Below, in pieces: positions 50,090 to 61,920 of a DNA stretch of 64,000 nt. The notes beneath the pieces are model-generated. The model worked only from the letters and a program-made list of their open reading frames with translations, did no database searches and was not told the origin of the DNA. How positions within the stretch are numbered: the first letter of the stretch is position 1; every line of letters begins with the position of its first letter. The translations under genes were made by a program, and so were the position numbers. The stretch is from Sacculina carcini (taxonomy: Eukaryota; Arthropoda; Thecostraca; Sacculinidae), in assembly GCA_916048095.2 (NCBI GenBank), contig OU696571.1:10209449-10273448 (forward strand), written 5' to 3'.

Positions 50090-52171
50090 ACCCGACAAAA
50101 ACATCCATTTCACTCCTAAAATCCAATTTCTTTATCTTTTGGACATAAGCATAGCAAATTGAACCAAAGATCTGCATATGACTGATGTCTGGCATTTTGC
50201 CCGTAAATGCCTCGAATGGGGGTTGTCCCAGCCTTGGACTGAAACATCTGTTCCTGATATAATCAGATGACATGACTGCATATATCCACATCTCTCGTGG
50301 CAATTTCGCCTCCAGTAACAAGCATCTAGCCATATCAAATGGAGTGCGCCACGATCTTTCCGCAGTCCCATTTTGGGGAGGTGAATACGGTTCAGTCACC
50401 TCATGTCTTATGCTGTGCTTGAACATAACCCGTTGGAAATATGCTGAGGTAAATTCAGCTCCCTGGTCTGTTCTCAAACGCTTGACTTTTACATATTGAT
50501 TGACATAGGCCAACAATTTTTCAAAAGCATAACTATCATCACTTTATCTACGTAGGAAGTAAATGAATGTTAAACCAGAGTAATCGTCAACACAATTCAT
50601 TGCAAACATGTACCCATTCCTAGCCACTGGATCAATATTTCCCGTTAGATCACAATGAATCAACTCCAAAATAGATTCAGCGCGATCATCAGGTTCTCTG
50701 TTCCGACTCTGCACCATTTTTCCTTCGCAATAAATGTTACAGTCACCATGCTCTCTATTGGTTATCGTCATTCCTGAGACTACTCTCTCAAGCTTACACA
50801 GATCGCCAACATTACAATGACCCATTGTACGGTGCCACTGCGTAAAACTCATCCTTGGATCTGTACAAGAAACAACTTTATGCAAGTAGGTAGTACAATT
50901 TCCTCTTCTTTTTGATATTAATTTTTTTCTCCACATGGAGCAGTCATACAGTTATGATCAGCCTCAAATGGTACTTTACAACCGTTCTCAGTAGCCACTT
51001 GAACAGAAAAAATATATTGACCAAATGACGGAATGTGCAGCGCATTATTCAACAAAACATTTCGCAAATTTCCTTCAAGAATCACATAATGTACCCTTTT
51101 GTTTTACAATACCTTTTAATCCACTACCGTCAGCCAGTTCGATACAATGGTTCGACGGATCGAAATCGTTATACAAACTCACAAATGTGGATATATCTCG
51201 CACAATATGTGTTGTCGCTCCACAATCAACCAACGTACTTTTACTTTTACTTTTACTTTTACTTTTGTACTTTTACTATCACCAAAACCAACGTTTCTAC
51301 TGACCTTGAATGCGTAGTCTTCTGCCATATCACTCACAACCTTCGTGTGGTTGCTATTTTTGCAAAATCGTGTGTCATGTGTACTGTTTTTGCACAACTC
51401 ACACCATCGCTTCCGCCTGTGGGGACAATTTCTCAGCATGTGTCCTTCTTCACCACAGCCGTAGTACGTCACTGACGTTCTCTTGCCCTTAGTCGTTCCT
51501 GAACTGGAATTTGTCACGTTCAAAACACTGCTCTCGTCGTTCCGATTCAACATATGTGTCTCTTGAAAGCTTCGCAGACCTTGAATTCCGAGAAAATCAT
51601 GGGCTTTTCTCTTTGAGTGATAACTGCCGAAAATGTTGCATGATCACTGGGCAGCCCTTTCAGCACCATAGCGATTAGTAAGCAGTCACTCACCGACCCT
51701 CCGGCGCTCTTCAGTGAAGTAGCAGCGTTTTCTGCCTTGATCACGTAGTCTGTGGTGTCCTCATTCTGCTTCATTTTCAACGACGTAAGCTCTGTGTAGA
51801 GTGTTATGATACGGGGCGTCCTGTTTGACTGATAATGCTCCCTCAGAATCTTCACATTTCTCATAATCATCTCTGGCATCCCTCATTATCAACGACAAAC
51901 TCTTATCGTCCAACAACTGATTGAGTTCCGCAAATGCCATAGCTTTATCATCCTCAGACACTACTTGGCCTGGTACTGACAACATCACGTGATGAAGCTT
52001 CTGCACTCGCAAATATCCCAATAATTCCATGTCCCACATCCCAAACTTGTCACCGTCACCATAAAAGAGAAGCCGTCTGGGCCCATAACCTGTTGACATT
52101 TTGGTGTTGGTGGTAGGAAAATCAAAATTCAAAATAAAAAATAATCTATTCAACAACAAACCACACTTCAT
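50090..52171 (-). pseudogene. gag-pol: Copia Gag-integrase polyprotein, antisense, broken
   Basis: From right to left: Gag with LLFYGDGDKFGMWDMELLGY and (frameshifted) TLYTELTSLKMKQNEDTTDY, a zinc region GCGEEGHMLRNC in which the first Cys is Tyr, a short (KV)n run from (ACTTTT)n at 51,238-51,266, pre-integrase HRTMGHCNVGDLCKLERVVS..CNIYCEGK, and integrase with CVDDYSGLTFIYFLRR, RTDQGAEFTS and PQNGTAERSWRT (D, D, E). The linker CYAYVQKIKKLDFRSEMDVF leads to the LINE insertion at 50,089. Several frameshifts. The protease region is poorly preserved. Confidence 0.87.
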
Positions 52172-52380
52172 TCAATAACAGCTTCACACTTGACACACAC
52201 ACGAACCAATGACGCAATAACCGTTTTAACACCAAAGTTGCCACTGTGGGAATATTTTTCGCTAAATGTTTTCCAGCCAATATCTCTCTTGCGCACGCAC
52301 AAACACAACCAGTAGAACTGGCCAGTGGTATTCAACTTAGAGTTGTATGACAGTGGGGCCACAATATGTATAGATGATAG
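52172..52380 (-). other. Copia 5' leader/LTR region (limits unclear)
   Basis: Upstream of the Copia Gag start on the minus strand. No second LTR copy is present in the window, and a methionine-tRNA-type primer site is not obvious, so I cannot place the LTR. Confidence 0.35.
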
Positions 52381-52769
52381 CTCATTATTGTTTAAAATGT
52401 GGAGTGTTCATGAACAACTGTTCTAACTCAGTTTATTCGTAGATTATAGTGCATGATGAAGTGGTGTATTGTTGAAATTATTAACATGATTGATAATTGA
52501 TAGAGAAGAAATGTCTATCGACCTAATTTTTGACTACACTAACGACGAGTGGGAACAATAGTTGCGCTTGTACGTGGATTATGTTATTTAAATTATACAA
52601 TTTAATAATTTAATAGAATAATTTCAAATTTTAACTGCATATTCATGTTTGAATAGCTTATGAGTGCAATTTGCACTGAATAAGTTTTAGGAAAATTCAC
52701 CAGAGAATTGTCGTTAATGAATTAATGGAGCATGTATGTAACGCTCTAATTACCAGTGATTGCCACGTG
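52381..52769. other. Gene-free AT-rich stretch
   Basis: No family or structure recognised. Confidence 0.4.
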
Positions 52770-53175
52770 TGATAAAAACGAGCGATAAACGATAAACGAT
52801 AATTATCGCTGAGGTCAAATCTTTTATCGTTTATAGTTTATGGCATTTTTTTAATTATGGCTCATTCACTTATCGCTAGTCCCAAAAATGAGGAACGATT
52901 AACGATAAGTTCAAAAGGCTTTTGTAAAAATAAATAAATGTGCACGGTGGCAATAGTCACAACAGCCCGCCTGACGTTTCCAGACCAGTTCAAGCTGATA
53001 GTATATATAGGGTAGAGACTAGAAGTATCAACACTGGCTTGCAAGTGAATCCTGAAAAACCTCATATGAGAGCTGTCAAGTGTGTGTGTGTAGCTGGCCC
53101 AATCGCATTATTATTCACAGCTGCAATGCGCCAGTCTCGCTGGAGTTCTCAAGTTAGGAAAGTGTGTGCCGCTCT

Positions 53176-54025
53176 CTCCCATGCGCCTTGACCCACCCCA
53201 ACGATGGCCCTCCATGTTAAAGCATGTGATCCCTACCCATGAAGAAGACATCAAAGAGAGGTTCGTCAGGGAGATGGTGACCTCCATCACATGCACACCT
53301 GACAGTGGCGGATCGAGAGTGCAATTTCGGGAGGCGCCGAAATAATTTTGGGGGACTGAAATTCGGGGGCGACCAGTCGTGTACATGCATCCTTATGTAA
53401 CGTCTTTGCGACAATGTTTATATCAACATATTCTACAGAAACATATTTATTTTGAGCTCTTAGTGAACCTCACGGTTATGAGAAGTTGCTAAACACATTT
53501 TTGGGGGGCTTCGGCCCCCTGAACCACCCTCTGGATCCGCCAGTGACACCTAACCCTCTTCCCTCCAGCCAGAACCAGGACATGGTGACAGAAAAGCCTA
53601 TAGAAGCCAGCTACGACCTTTTTGCCCTCCTGGAGAGCCCCAGTCGTGGAGGAGGTTGAGCATAACATTGAGGGGCTTATCAAGGAGGTGGATACCTGAG
53701 GCAGGAGCAAGGTGGAAGCGGTGATGCCTGGGCAATTCCCAGCATGTACAGGTAGAAGCAGATCTCGCTGTTCATCAAGTACAACACTACCTTGTCCAGC
53801 TCTGCTGCCATGAAGCGCATGCCCAGCACTACCGATTACGTCCTCAGGCCCAAGCGTGCATACATGACAAGCGATGGGCTTGAGAAGCTGGTCTACACCA
53901 AACACGAAACATGCAGCTCACTTCACGAAACATGCAGCTCCTGGATGCTGTCTTGAGGAGGGAGGGAGAGTCTGAGTCAGAGAGACTGATGTGGAATATA
54001 ACCTGTAGGACAAAGACTGGTTCTA
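53176..54025 (+). pseudogene. hAT transposase C-terminal fragment, interrupted by a MITE
   Basis: In changing frames: MALHVKACDPYP, REMVTSIT, VEEVEHNIEGLIKEVDT, ISLFIKYNTT, SSAAMKRMPSTTDYVLRPKR and LEKLVYTKHNMQLLDAVL. The last block is the hAT dimerisation region (S-S-A-A..R..S....L.PKR..). Numerous stops. A 243-bp MITE splits it at 53,303-53,545. Confidence 0.75.
53303..53545. mobile_element. hAT MITE (CASTGGCGGATC ends) with 8-bp TSD
   Basis: The ends are CAGTGGCGGATCGAGAGTG and the complement of CACTGGCGGATCCAGAGGGTG. The flanks ACACCTGA (53,295-53,302) and ACACCTAA (53,546-53,553) agree at 7 of 8 positions. It carries TTCGGGAGGCGCCG/GGGGGCTTCGGCCCCCT-rich ends and no gene. Confidence 0.82.
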
Positions 54026-54321
54026 GTGACTGTTTTTGTCTAGATTAATGAATTTTCACTGTGGAAAAATAGTTTGCATGTTTTTTTTTATAAATATTTC
54101 CACTAAAAATGTACTTCGTTTATCGCTTTTGTTATCGCAAGTTTAGATTTTAATCGATATCGTTTTATCGTTTATCGCAGGCTGGGTTTTGAAATTATTT
54201 TCGTTTATCGTTTATCACAGGTTGCGGGAAAACATTATCGTTTTATAGTTATCCCAAGTTAGAAAAAAAGCCTTGGCAGAGGCCACTGCTTCTTACAACT
54301 TACAACTTCACGACTTACTAA

Positions 54322-54883
54322 GGGCGTGTTTCATTATCAATGCTAAAGCGCTAGGAAGCGCTTCACAGTGTTACATTATCTATGCGGAAGATGGAGTGAA
54401 GTACTTCACTGCGCTTCACTCGGAAGGCTTGAAGCAGAAGGCATTAGGCAATCATTGCGCTTTAGTGACATTCCCTTTCCCGTGTGCTGTTTGTTTCGGA
54501 ATTGAATAGAGGATTAAAATATATTTGTTGAGGACTATATAATATAAAATATATTTTCTGTGAGCATTTTGTTCGCCATAGCGGACGGCTTAAAGTACTT
54601 GTGTGGTATTTGTGTGAATCCGACAATGCTGAGGTTAGCGCAGCTCCATATGGAATTAATGAATTCATGAACTAAAATTCAGCAAATCAACAGAAAGCAA
54701 ATGCAAATGATGAAATTAAGCAAAACAAATTATTTGGATCAGAAAGTTTGTGGGTTTATTCGCACTCAGCTGTTCAAAATAGTCAAACAAGCGTCATTGA
54801 TGTATCACTTCACAAAGTGTTTCATTATCCGTTCACTTTCATCAACTTCCTTCAGTACTTACGTTAGTGATAATGAAACGCCC
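54322..54883. mobile_element. PIF/Harbinger-type MITE, TSD TAA
   Basis: The ends GGGCGTGTTTCATTATCA and the complement GGGCGTTTCATTATCACTAA form TIRs. TAA flanks both sides (54,319-54,321 and 54,884-54,886), the 3-bp TWA target of Harbinger elements. The 562-bp interior has no transposase. Confidence 0.82.
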
Positions 54884-54886
54884 TAA

Positions 54887-55684
54887 AATTGCCTGTTACC
54901 GGCTGATTGTATAAACTAGTAACTTATTAGGGCCGGCCTTAGGCAAGCACAAACTATGCGGCCAACTGAGACCACAGATTAGTGGGGAACTCCCGCAGGA
55001 ATCACACAGGAATATATACCTCCGTATATCATTGTAAACTCCGATTACTATTTTATCGGAGGCTAATGATGTGTATTATTTGAACTTTGATTATACGGGA
55101 CTCTTACAGACTGTAAACTTCCTGAACCATGGTGTCCAGAGGAGAGCGCCGCTCAACTGAATACTTTTATGGGATAATGAAAAATCTTGGAAGAGTCATT
55201 TGAAAATGACGCAAATAACAAGGGAAATAATAATATAAATAATAATAATAAGGTTAAATAATAATAATAATAGTATAATCATGATAATAAAACTGGTAAA
55301 TAATAAGGGACTCATTTGTGAAAAATTTACGATTCACAGTGAAAATGTTCATAACCATCGCTGAGTTGAACATCTAATAGCGGAAGCCTTCAAATAGCGG
55401 GCTATTTTCTCGGTCCCTTCGGATCCGCTTTTTGGAGGACCACCTGTTATTTATTAATATTCATATTATCTCCGTACTAATAAATGCCTATATTTTATTC
55501 TGTGCTGTTTTACTATGCTTATTTGCCTGCCTATTCGCCATTATCAAGTGTATAAAAATCCGGTATTTACAAATATAGCTTGTGACCTTGTGGTATATAA
55601 AACTACGATATGTATATAGCCACATGATGGTATATGCTTTGCTCTTTGCCCTTTCTGTATTTCACAAAACATTAAGGTTTCTAT
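54887..55684. other. Gene-free stretch
   Basis: AT-rich, with an AATAATAATA tract near 55,225-55,275. No feature recognised. Confidence 0.4.
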
Positions 55685-56215
55685 CATACACACACACACA
55701 CACGCACACGCACACACACACGCACATACACACATACACAGCGTGACAACATGCAGACTCTGGACCTTACTGGTCTCACTTGCATAGACTACGGGTGGAT
55801 ATCGTTCAAAAGAACTAAGTCAGACAGTCAGTATGCCAGCTTGTACGGAACTTCCGTGGCCACACAACACACACACACATACGCACACTCACATACATAC
55901 ACATACACATACGCATACACACAAATGGACTGAGATCTACATACGCCTGCTTTCTCCATCACGCGCAGTCAGCAAATGTGACGTGGTCGCAATCTGTGTA
56001 CCTCTGACTACAGCAGTCGTGCGCGTGTGTCCGTGTTAAGTGGACTAACCTGAGTGCAGTGACACCTGTTGGCGAAGTCCATACACACACACATACACAC
56101 ACACGCATACACACATACACACATGCACACAAGCACACATACACGTACGTTCAAAAACAAACATGCACGCGCACGCAGACGCGCATACAAACTGGTACAG
56201 CTCAGCATGTATACA
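55685..56215 (+). repeat. CA/ACAT microsatellite clusters
   Basis: Imperfect CA runs at 55,688-55,738, 55,862-55,925 and 56,082-56,145. Frames across them are compositional. Confidence 0.9.
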
Positions 56216-57372
56216 GTAAAACAAGTGCCCTTTTTGCACGAAGTCTTCAGGTACTGCCGGAGGCTATGGCCGCTCAGTCAAACTGTATGGACACACAAAT
56301 GCATGCATGTATACGTGTGTGTGTGTGTGTCTGTCTGCACGTACCTGTCGTGGCACACGCATTCGCGGCAGCCATTGGAGTTTCGTCGTCACAGGCCAGG
56401 TAGATGAGTCAGAGAGTTAGTGAGAGCGAGCGCGTGTGTCTTGTAGTGGTGACTACGTCAGTGTAAGAGAAACAGGTGTTGTTGCTGTGCGTGTCTGTGC
56501 GTTTCTCACAAATCAGTGAATGTGTTCCCACGGCCTTTGTCAAACGACCAATCAATAAGCAAGAAAGTGATACTCTCATTACGCTCGTGCCTGGCGTACT
56601 GGATGTATTCAGTAGGGAGTGCTGGGTGATGTATGCAGTCAGCGACGCAGTGACGTCACACGAGCGCGTTTGACTCGTGACCTCAAAGTGCACAACATGT
56701 AATTCTGCACGGTGTTTCTGGTGAGTGTGGGCGGGGTGTTTGCGTAACAAAGTTTATATTCCATGTTACAATATCTAATTTGTATTCTTATATTCTGATT
56801 TAATCCTTCGTATGTAAATAATCGTAGATTGCTTCTCGTTGTAAGCTGTTTGCTTTGTATCACAGCAAGAGGTCAGAGCGTCGGCCTTTCACACGTATAT
56901 GCACATTTGTTCTTGTAACCACAGAAGATGACATCGATGCTAGTTTCCATATGCATGTGCGATGTTGAAACTGTTTGTTAAGCAGCCAGCTCGGAAACGC
57001 ACATGGCGTTTGCGATGCTGTGTGCTCCATTTGTGGTCAAACTGTTCACGTAGTAGGCGGCGCTTGTTAGTGATATATAAACGGCAGTTTTTAACATTCC
57101 GGTGAAAATATGTATGAGAAGAGAGATAGTTGAGCTAGATTGGGGGAAGATGTGTCTGAGAGGAGAGGTAGTTTAGCTAGGTTGGGGGAAGATTTTCTAT
57201 TCGGTATAGTGTAGCATTAATTAAACTGTACGCAATAAAACCACACCATCCATGCTTGGAGCTAATATGATGCATTCTGAATTGTGATTGGGCTTCAGTG
57301 AAATTTAATCGGTGTATATTCCTGTGTAATCGCAAGTGCGCATAATAGCTGTCAAATTGGTAAAATGTCCTT
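56216..57372. other. Gene-free stretch
   Basis: Contains a GT run (56,316-56,330) and CAGTGACGTCACACGAGCGCG-like sequence near 56,650 resembling the GACGTCACGTG element of LTR-B, but no aligned LTR. Two GAGAGATAG/GAGAGGTAGTT..GGGGGAAGAT copies stand near 57,118-57,195. Confidence 0.4.
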
Positions 57373-58245
57373 TTGAATTTACACCGCCGTAACTTCTTTC
57401 AGATACACTTTGGAAAATTAATAATTATACCGCATTGTAGAAAACAAAATTTCCAGCACGATGGTATATTTTAGTTTAATGTGTGACAAATAGTTACTGA
57501 GAAATAGGTAGAAAAATGAATAAATTTTAGTCGCCCGGTGTTCAAGTGCAATTTTGGATGTATTTGAGAATTTTGCCAATTTTACACGTTTTTTGTATCA
57601 TTTGTGGGTAAAAAATTTTTTTTTTGTAGAACACAAAATTCTCTACACAATAGTATAATGTTTATAACTCTAACTTTGCTGGTTTATGGGGAATAAATAG
57701 CGGAATATTGACCGAAATATTCGCGTTTTTCAGTGCTAATTTTGCTATTTTGACTTTGTCATTTTGACCTCACACCGCCGTAACTTTTTTTAATACACTC
57801 TGGAAAATTAAAATTTATACCGTGCTGTAGAATTTCCAAAATTCCCAGCATGATGGTATTATTTAATTAGATGTGTGATAATTAGTTTTTGAGAAATAGA
57901 GAAAAAAGTAAAGAAAATTGGACGTGTGGAGTATAAATATAATTTTGAATGTAGATTGAAATTTTGTCATTTTTAGATATTTATATTTAATTTTTGGATA
58001 TAAATTATACCCTATCTGGTAGAACGGAAGTTTCTCTACACAGTGGTATACTCTGTATTGCTGTACCATTTCTGGTTTAGGAGATCTCGATGGCAGAATA
58101 TTAACCACAATTTTCGCATTTTGCAGGGTTCATTTTGTCTTTTCACCGCTATAACTTTTTTTGGTTTCATATGTAAAATTTAAAATTTAGTGTAAAGTGT
58201 AGACAAGACAATTTCCAACGTGATGGTACAAATTGTTAGCGAGTA
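57373..58245 (+). repeat. Diverged ~0.4-kb tandem repeats
   Basis: The block TTTACACCGCCGTAACTTCTTT..TACACTTTGGAAAATTAA..ATTATACCG..TCCAGCACGATGGTAT recurs at about 57,376, 57,770 and (partly) 58,140. A second block (TCTCTACACA.TAGTATA.T.TTTATAACTC) recurs about 400 bp apart. Copies are strongly diverged. No gene. Confidence 0.72.
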
Positions 58246-58734
58246 CATTTAGTGGTGGCCGAGTAATAGTTGATAGAAAATGGACCAACGAGGGTGGGAC
58301 ACACAGACAGACAGACACACACACAGAGGATCTCTTTTATATATATCATGGACTACTAAATAGGATTTAATAGTCCTTGATATCAACAAATATTCATATC
58401 AACAAATTACATCACAATATCACATCTGTAATATTGGATTTTCTATGTTGTGTAAGCGTTTTTATAACCAGGCCACGTTATCATCATGTATTATACTACA
58501 TTTTCTATCCCTATATTTCATTATATTCAATGTTTTACCTACTTTTAATTAATAAATTCAGTATTCATTTCATAACTTATGATGTTTGAAAGTATTAATC
58601 CAAAATGTAACATGCAAATAGGAAATATAAAAAGCTATTAAATTATATATCATTATATACAAATACAAATATTTTCTTGGATAATTAACAGCCAATCGTT
58701 ACATTTATATACAATTTTTTCATTTTTCAATTAA
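58246..58734. other. Repeat 3' end and gene-free AT-rich stretch
   Basis: 58,295-58,347 has ACAGACAGACAGACACACAC and TCTCTTTTATATATAT, similar to the 3' end of the TA-anchored repeat at 34,436. The rest is AT-rich without a visible gene. Confidence 0.5.
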
Positions 58735-58812
58735 GGTTCAATTTTGTCGATCATATTTAATTTGGATCAAATCAGATTTCATTTGGATCAAGTCAATTTG
58801 CAAATGGTATAG
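58735..58812 (-). repeat. Copy of the ATTTGATCCAAAT repeat
   Basis: TTTGGATCAAATCAGATTTC and TTTGGATCAAGTCAATTTGC are inverted relatives of 25,850-25,975. Confidence 0.5.
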
Positions 58813-59545
58813 TATCAGAGGCGGCACCAATGCTAGCACCAGAGGCGACACCAACGCTAGCTTCATATGTGGCTCTAGCACCTGCCTCAGAGGCGGTAGC
58901 AGCACTAGCATCAGAGGTAGCACTAACATCAGCATCTTTGGCGACACCAACACTGGCTTCAGAGGCAGCACCAATAACAGTGTCAAAGTCGGCAGCAGAG
59001 ACAGTACCGGAAGTGACACCAGAGACAGCACCAGGGAGAGAGGCGACATCAGTGATGGAGCTGATAATGTCGGATCGGGGCTCAGATACGGCCGTCGCTA
59101 TTTTTCTGTCAATGATTTCCACCATTGAAATTAAAGGTTCTGAGTTGACAGCTTGTGCTGTGACGGGATGATTGAACATCGCATAGGTATCAACATTGAC
59201 CGCCTTGGCAAACGTTTCTTTGCAGGGCATGGAGTGCCAGCGCACTTATGACTTCGTGATAACTCTCAGAATGGTCGCCGCCACATTGACACACCTTTTG
59301 TGCATGCACTGCCCACACAGTCCGCACATTAGATCTTCAGTAGCGGCGTCACACACAAAGCAGACGATCGTTGACGGTCTGACCATGCTTGGCACGAACC
59401 CGATGTATGCGATGAGAATGGTAGGGATTAAAACTGACAGCAAGTAATAGGGCCGAAAGGGTCGATCAAATTCGACGCACACACAGGCGGTCTTACAAAT
59501 GCGAGGGCACAAGGCCGGAGTGGGGAAAACAGCCGCACACGGCAA
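58793..59545 (-). pseudogene. Unknown zinc-finger-like open region with Ala/Ser-rich tail
   Basis: The minus-strand frame contains a hydrophobic stretch (YYLLSVLIPTILIAYIGFV), then a cysteine cluster CFVCDAATEDLMCGLCGQCM-HKRC (CX2C..CX2CX2CXHX2C, treble-clef/PHD-like), a TAA at 59,246-59,248, and in the same frame CKETFAKAVNVDTYAMF..MVEIIDRKIATAVSEP followed by degenerate repeats of SE/GASVGVASGAS type. The repeated part corresponds to a DNA minisatellite at 58,812-58,990 that is open on both strands. It could be an ORF1-like piece of a LINE, but I do not recognise the family. Confidence 0.35.
58812..58990 (+). repeat. Degenerate coding-like minisatellite
   Basis: Units such as GAGGCGACACCAACGCTAGC and GAGGCAGCACCAATAACAG repeat every 18-36 bp. 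Multiples of 3 keep frames open on both strands. Confidence 0.65.
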
Positions 59546-60139
59546 AGGCTAGATGAGTATTCTCAATAGTTGACTGGTGTGTTCATCATCAAGGTGTACC
59601 GATAAATGTCATCTTTATCACCATCGTCATTTAGCGATTGTCATATATTGAATTTGTAACATTGATGTATTTGGTCTGATTCCTTTTGTCCATTTGTTAA
59701 GTACAAAATAAGCCGTTTTATTGAGGTATACATCTTTCAGTGTACTTTACAATAATGGCAACTTGAACTTCTGGACTTCCACTCGTTGATCGATTTTCCT
59801 TCATTTTTATGATTGCCTCCTCCAGCCCCTCTCTCTTTCATTTGTTCATTTCCGTTTTAATCCGCACATTTCGGCTCTTTAATTTGTCTCCAAGTCTCCA
59901 TGTTGTCATCAATATTTCATCTGCTACTGTTTTTAAATCTAATTGGATTCTCATTCGGTCTGATTTTTCGGATTAATAAAAGCGAATCCCGTGTACATCA
60001 TCCATGTCGTTCTCTGTGCGAAGGCCACTAATGACAATCAGTATATTTAAATAACGACTAGAACAACCGCAATATATTAAAAACAAAATTAGAAAACCAC
60101 GTTGCGTCTTTGACCGCAAAAACACCCCTGTCACCCACT
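59546..60139. other. Gene-free stretch
   Basis: No feature recognised. Confidence 0.4.
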
Positions 60140-60910
60140 CGCCACAAGTGTCCCAGCCACAAGGACATATAGTACTGCCAATCCACCTCACAACAACTCT
60201 CCTCCTCTTTTTGAAACGAACATTAGATGGTCTCGATGAGACCATCTAAGTGTCTCAAGTAAGTAAGAGCTGAGTGGCTCGGTGGGCGCGTGCTGAGCGG
60301 CACTATGGAGCGGCCGGTGGAACGACGATTCTCGGTTCGACCGCTGGCGATAGGACTGGTTCCGCCTGCACGTCCGAGCCGGCGGTGACTTCGGCGGGCC
60401 GTGTCGGCACAATCTGCGGCGTCTCCGTCACTTCCGGGACGGCGCGTGCGTAACGCCGTCGAATGAAACGTCGGTTGCGGCACAGTACACGGCCACTGGC
60501 CATTTGTACCATATGCTGACGATTCGGGTTCACGGCGACGATAATCCCGTACCGTGACCAATGTCATGCTGACTGGTCCTGTATCGCGACCTGGTTGCCG
60601 ATCGTCAGTTCCTGCAGATCACGAGCTGCCTCGTTGTAACGATCCACAGTGCGCGCCGGGACCCGATCAGCGATATCGGCTGCAACTTGCCACTTGTGGG
60701 CCAAAGCGCGTAGGTGGGCTTTGCTGGACGGTGTCGCTTTGCAGGACGGTGTCCTGCAAAGCGTGGCCGAAAACCACCTGAGCTGGTTGCATCCCATTGG
60801 CTGCAGATCTGTTCCGGTACTGCAGGATTCCGCGGATCCATTCGTCCTCCAGCTGCGAACGAGAGCGTGTACGAGTTTAGTGTCCAAATGCTCGTACACC
60901 AGCATTTGGA
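60140..60910 (-). pseudogene. Gypsy-6 integrase C-terminal part, antisense
   Basis: On the minus strand HKWQVAADIADRVPARTVDR, YNEAARDLQELTIGNQVAIQ, then after a TGA at 60,564-60,566 HWSRYGIIVAVNPNRQHMVQ, SGRVLCRNRRFIRRRYA and a proline-rich tail PAEVTAGSDVQAEPVLSP. The pattern (L..G..V.IQD....W...G.I......R.Y.V...SGR...RNRR.LRR) is a Gypsy C-terminal domain. A Trp-to-stop type change explains the TGA. Confidence 0.83.
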
Positions 60911-61016
60911 TACTAACCTCTTAACGCTTTTCACTGCTGCTTCGGTGTGACCGTTCGACTGCGCATACCCGGCTGAAGATTTTATATGTTGTCCTGTTTT
61001 TGGCTCGAAATAAAGC

Positions 61017-61920
61017 CTAAATCATTGAGTATGTGGTATCTGGTGTCAATCCTGTTGATCTTGATGGGTGAAAGAACGCGAATGTTCTAATAGCCGAAAG
61101 CTCTTCTCGGGCGCGCTGGAAGCACGAGTCATGAGAACAGTCCCACCGAAACTCGTTACTAGTCTTGAGTAGCGGGAGCAGCGGCGTCAACAGTGGCACT
61201 ATTTCATCGAAGAACGACGCCAGATGATTGGCAAATCCAAGAAATCACCTTAGTTTGGTGATGTTTGTCGGTGTCGGGAAGCGGGAGATGGCCTGGGTCA
61301 ATGTGGTGTCCATCTGGTAATCATTTTTGTCCACCTCATAGCCAGCAAACTTGGCGCTTGTCTGTTCCGCGCGAATTTATGGCGGCTGAGCGAAACGCCG
61401 GCGTCCGATCACCGTTGCAGGAACTTGGCCACATGTTTGAGATGCTCCTCCAATGACCGGCTATACACTATGACGCCATCGACCACCCGAGCAAACCTCT
61501 CCAGCCCTGAAAAACTGGACGGTTATAGGGTTCTGAAATGGTATTTATTCTATAAGGACCGCGGAAGAAGCGATATCGACCATACGGTGTCGAAAACGTT
61601 GTCAGCATCTGGCTCTGTTCATCAAGAGGGTATTGGTGGTATAGACCACTTGAGAGCGTCAAATGCTGTGAACCAACCTGCGTCAGCCTGATATATTGAC
61701 ACCACTGTTTCTGCGTGTCTCACTCTGGTACCGCTCACGGGCAACATATTTGTTCAAATGGGATAAATTCACACAGCCGAAGCTTCTCACTTTGATTTTT
61801 TGGTGTCACGGCGATTGACGTGCACCATTCTGTTGCTCCTGTTTTCGGTTCAATATTGACGCAAAATGGTCTGGCGTCGTCCCGTATCACAATCTTGAAT
61901 TTTTCACCTGACATCGATTT
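61017..61920 (-). pseudogene. Gypsy-6 reverse transcriptase / RNase H, antisense, broken
   Basis: From right to left: SGEKFKIVIRDDARPFCVNI, EWCTSIAVTPKN, GLYHQYPLDEQSQMLTTFST, GRYRFFRGPYRINTISEPYN, a frameshifted VVDGVIVYSRSLEEHLKH region (YxDD box degraded), LRWFLGFANHLASFFDEI and RNase H start PLLKTSNEFRWDCSHDSCFQ..AFFHPSRSTGL. The core integrase between 60,910 and 61,017 is missing. Confidence 0.8.

Larger units (their letters stand above)
52770..54260 (+). mobile_element. Decayed hAT-like element with GATAAACGATAAACGA subterminal repeats
   Basis: The left part has GCGATAAACGATAAACGATAA and the right part GTTTATCGCAG / GTTTATCGTTTATCACAGG repeated at least four times in inverted orientation (54,110-54,250). 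Between them is a hAT transposase C-terminus. The exact ends and TSD were not resolved. Confidence 0.55.

Noticed and set aside
58830-59171. Plus-strand Ala/Ser/Thr-rich frame
   Set aside because: It overlaps the minus-strand zinc-finger frame and exists because the minisatellite period is a multiple of three.
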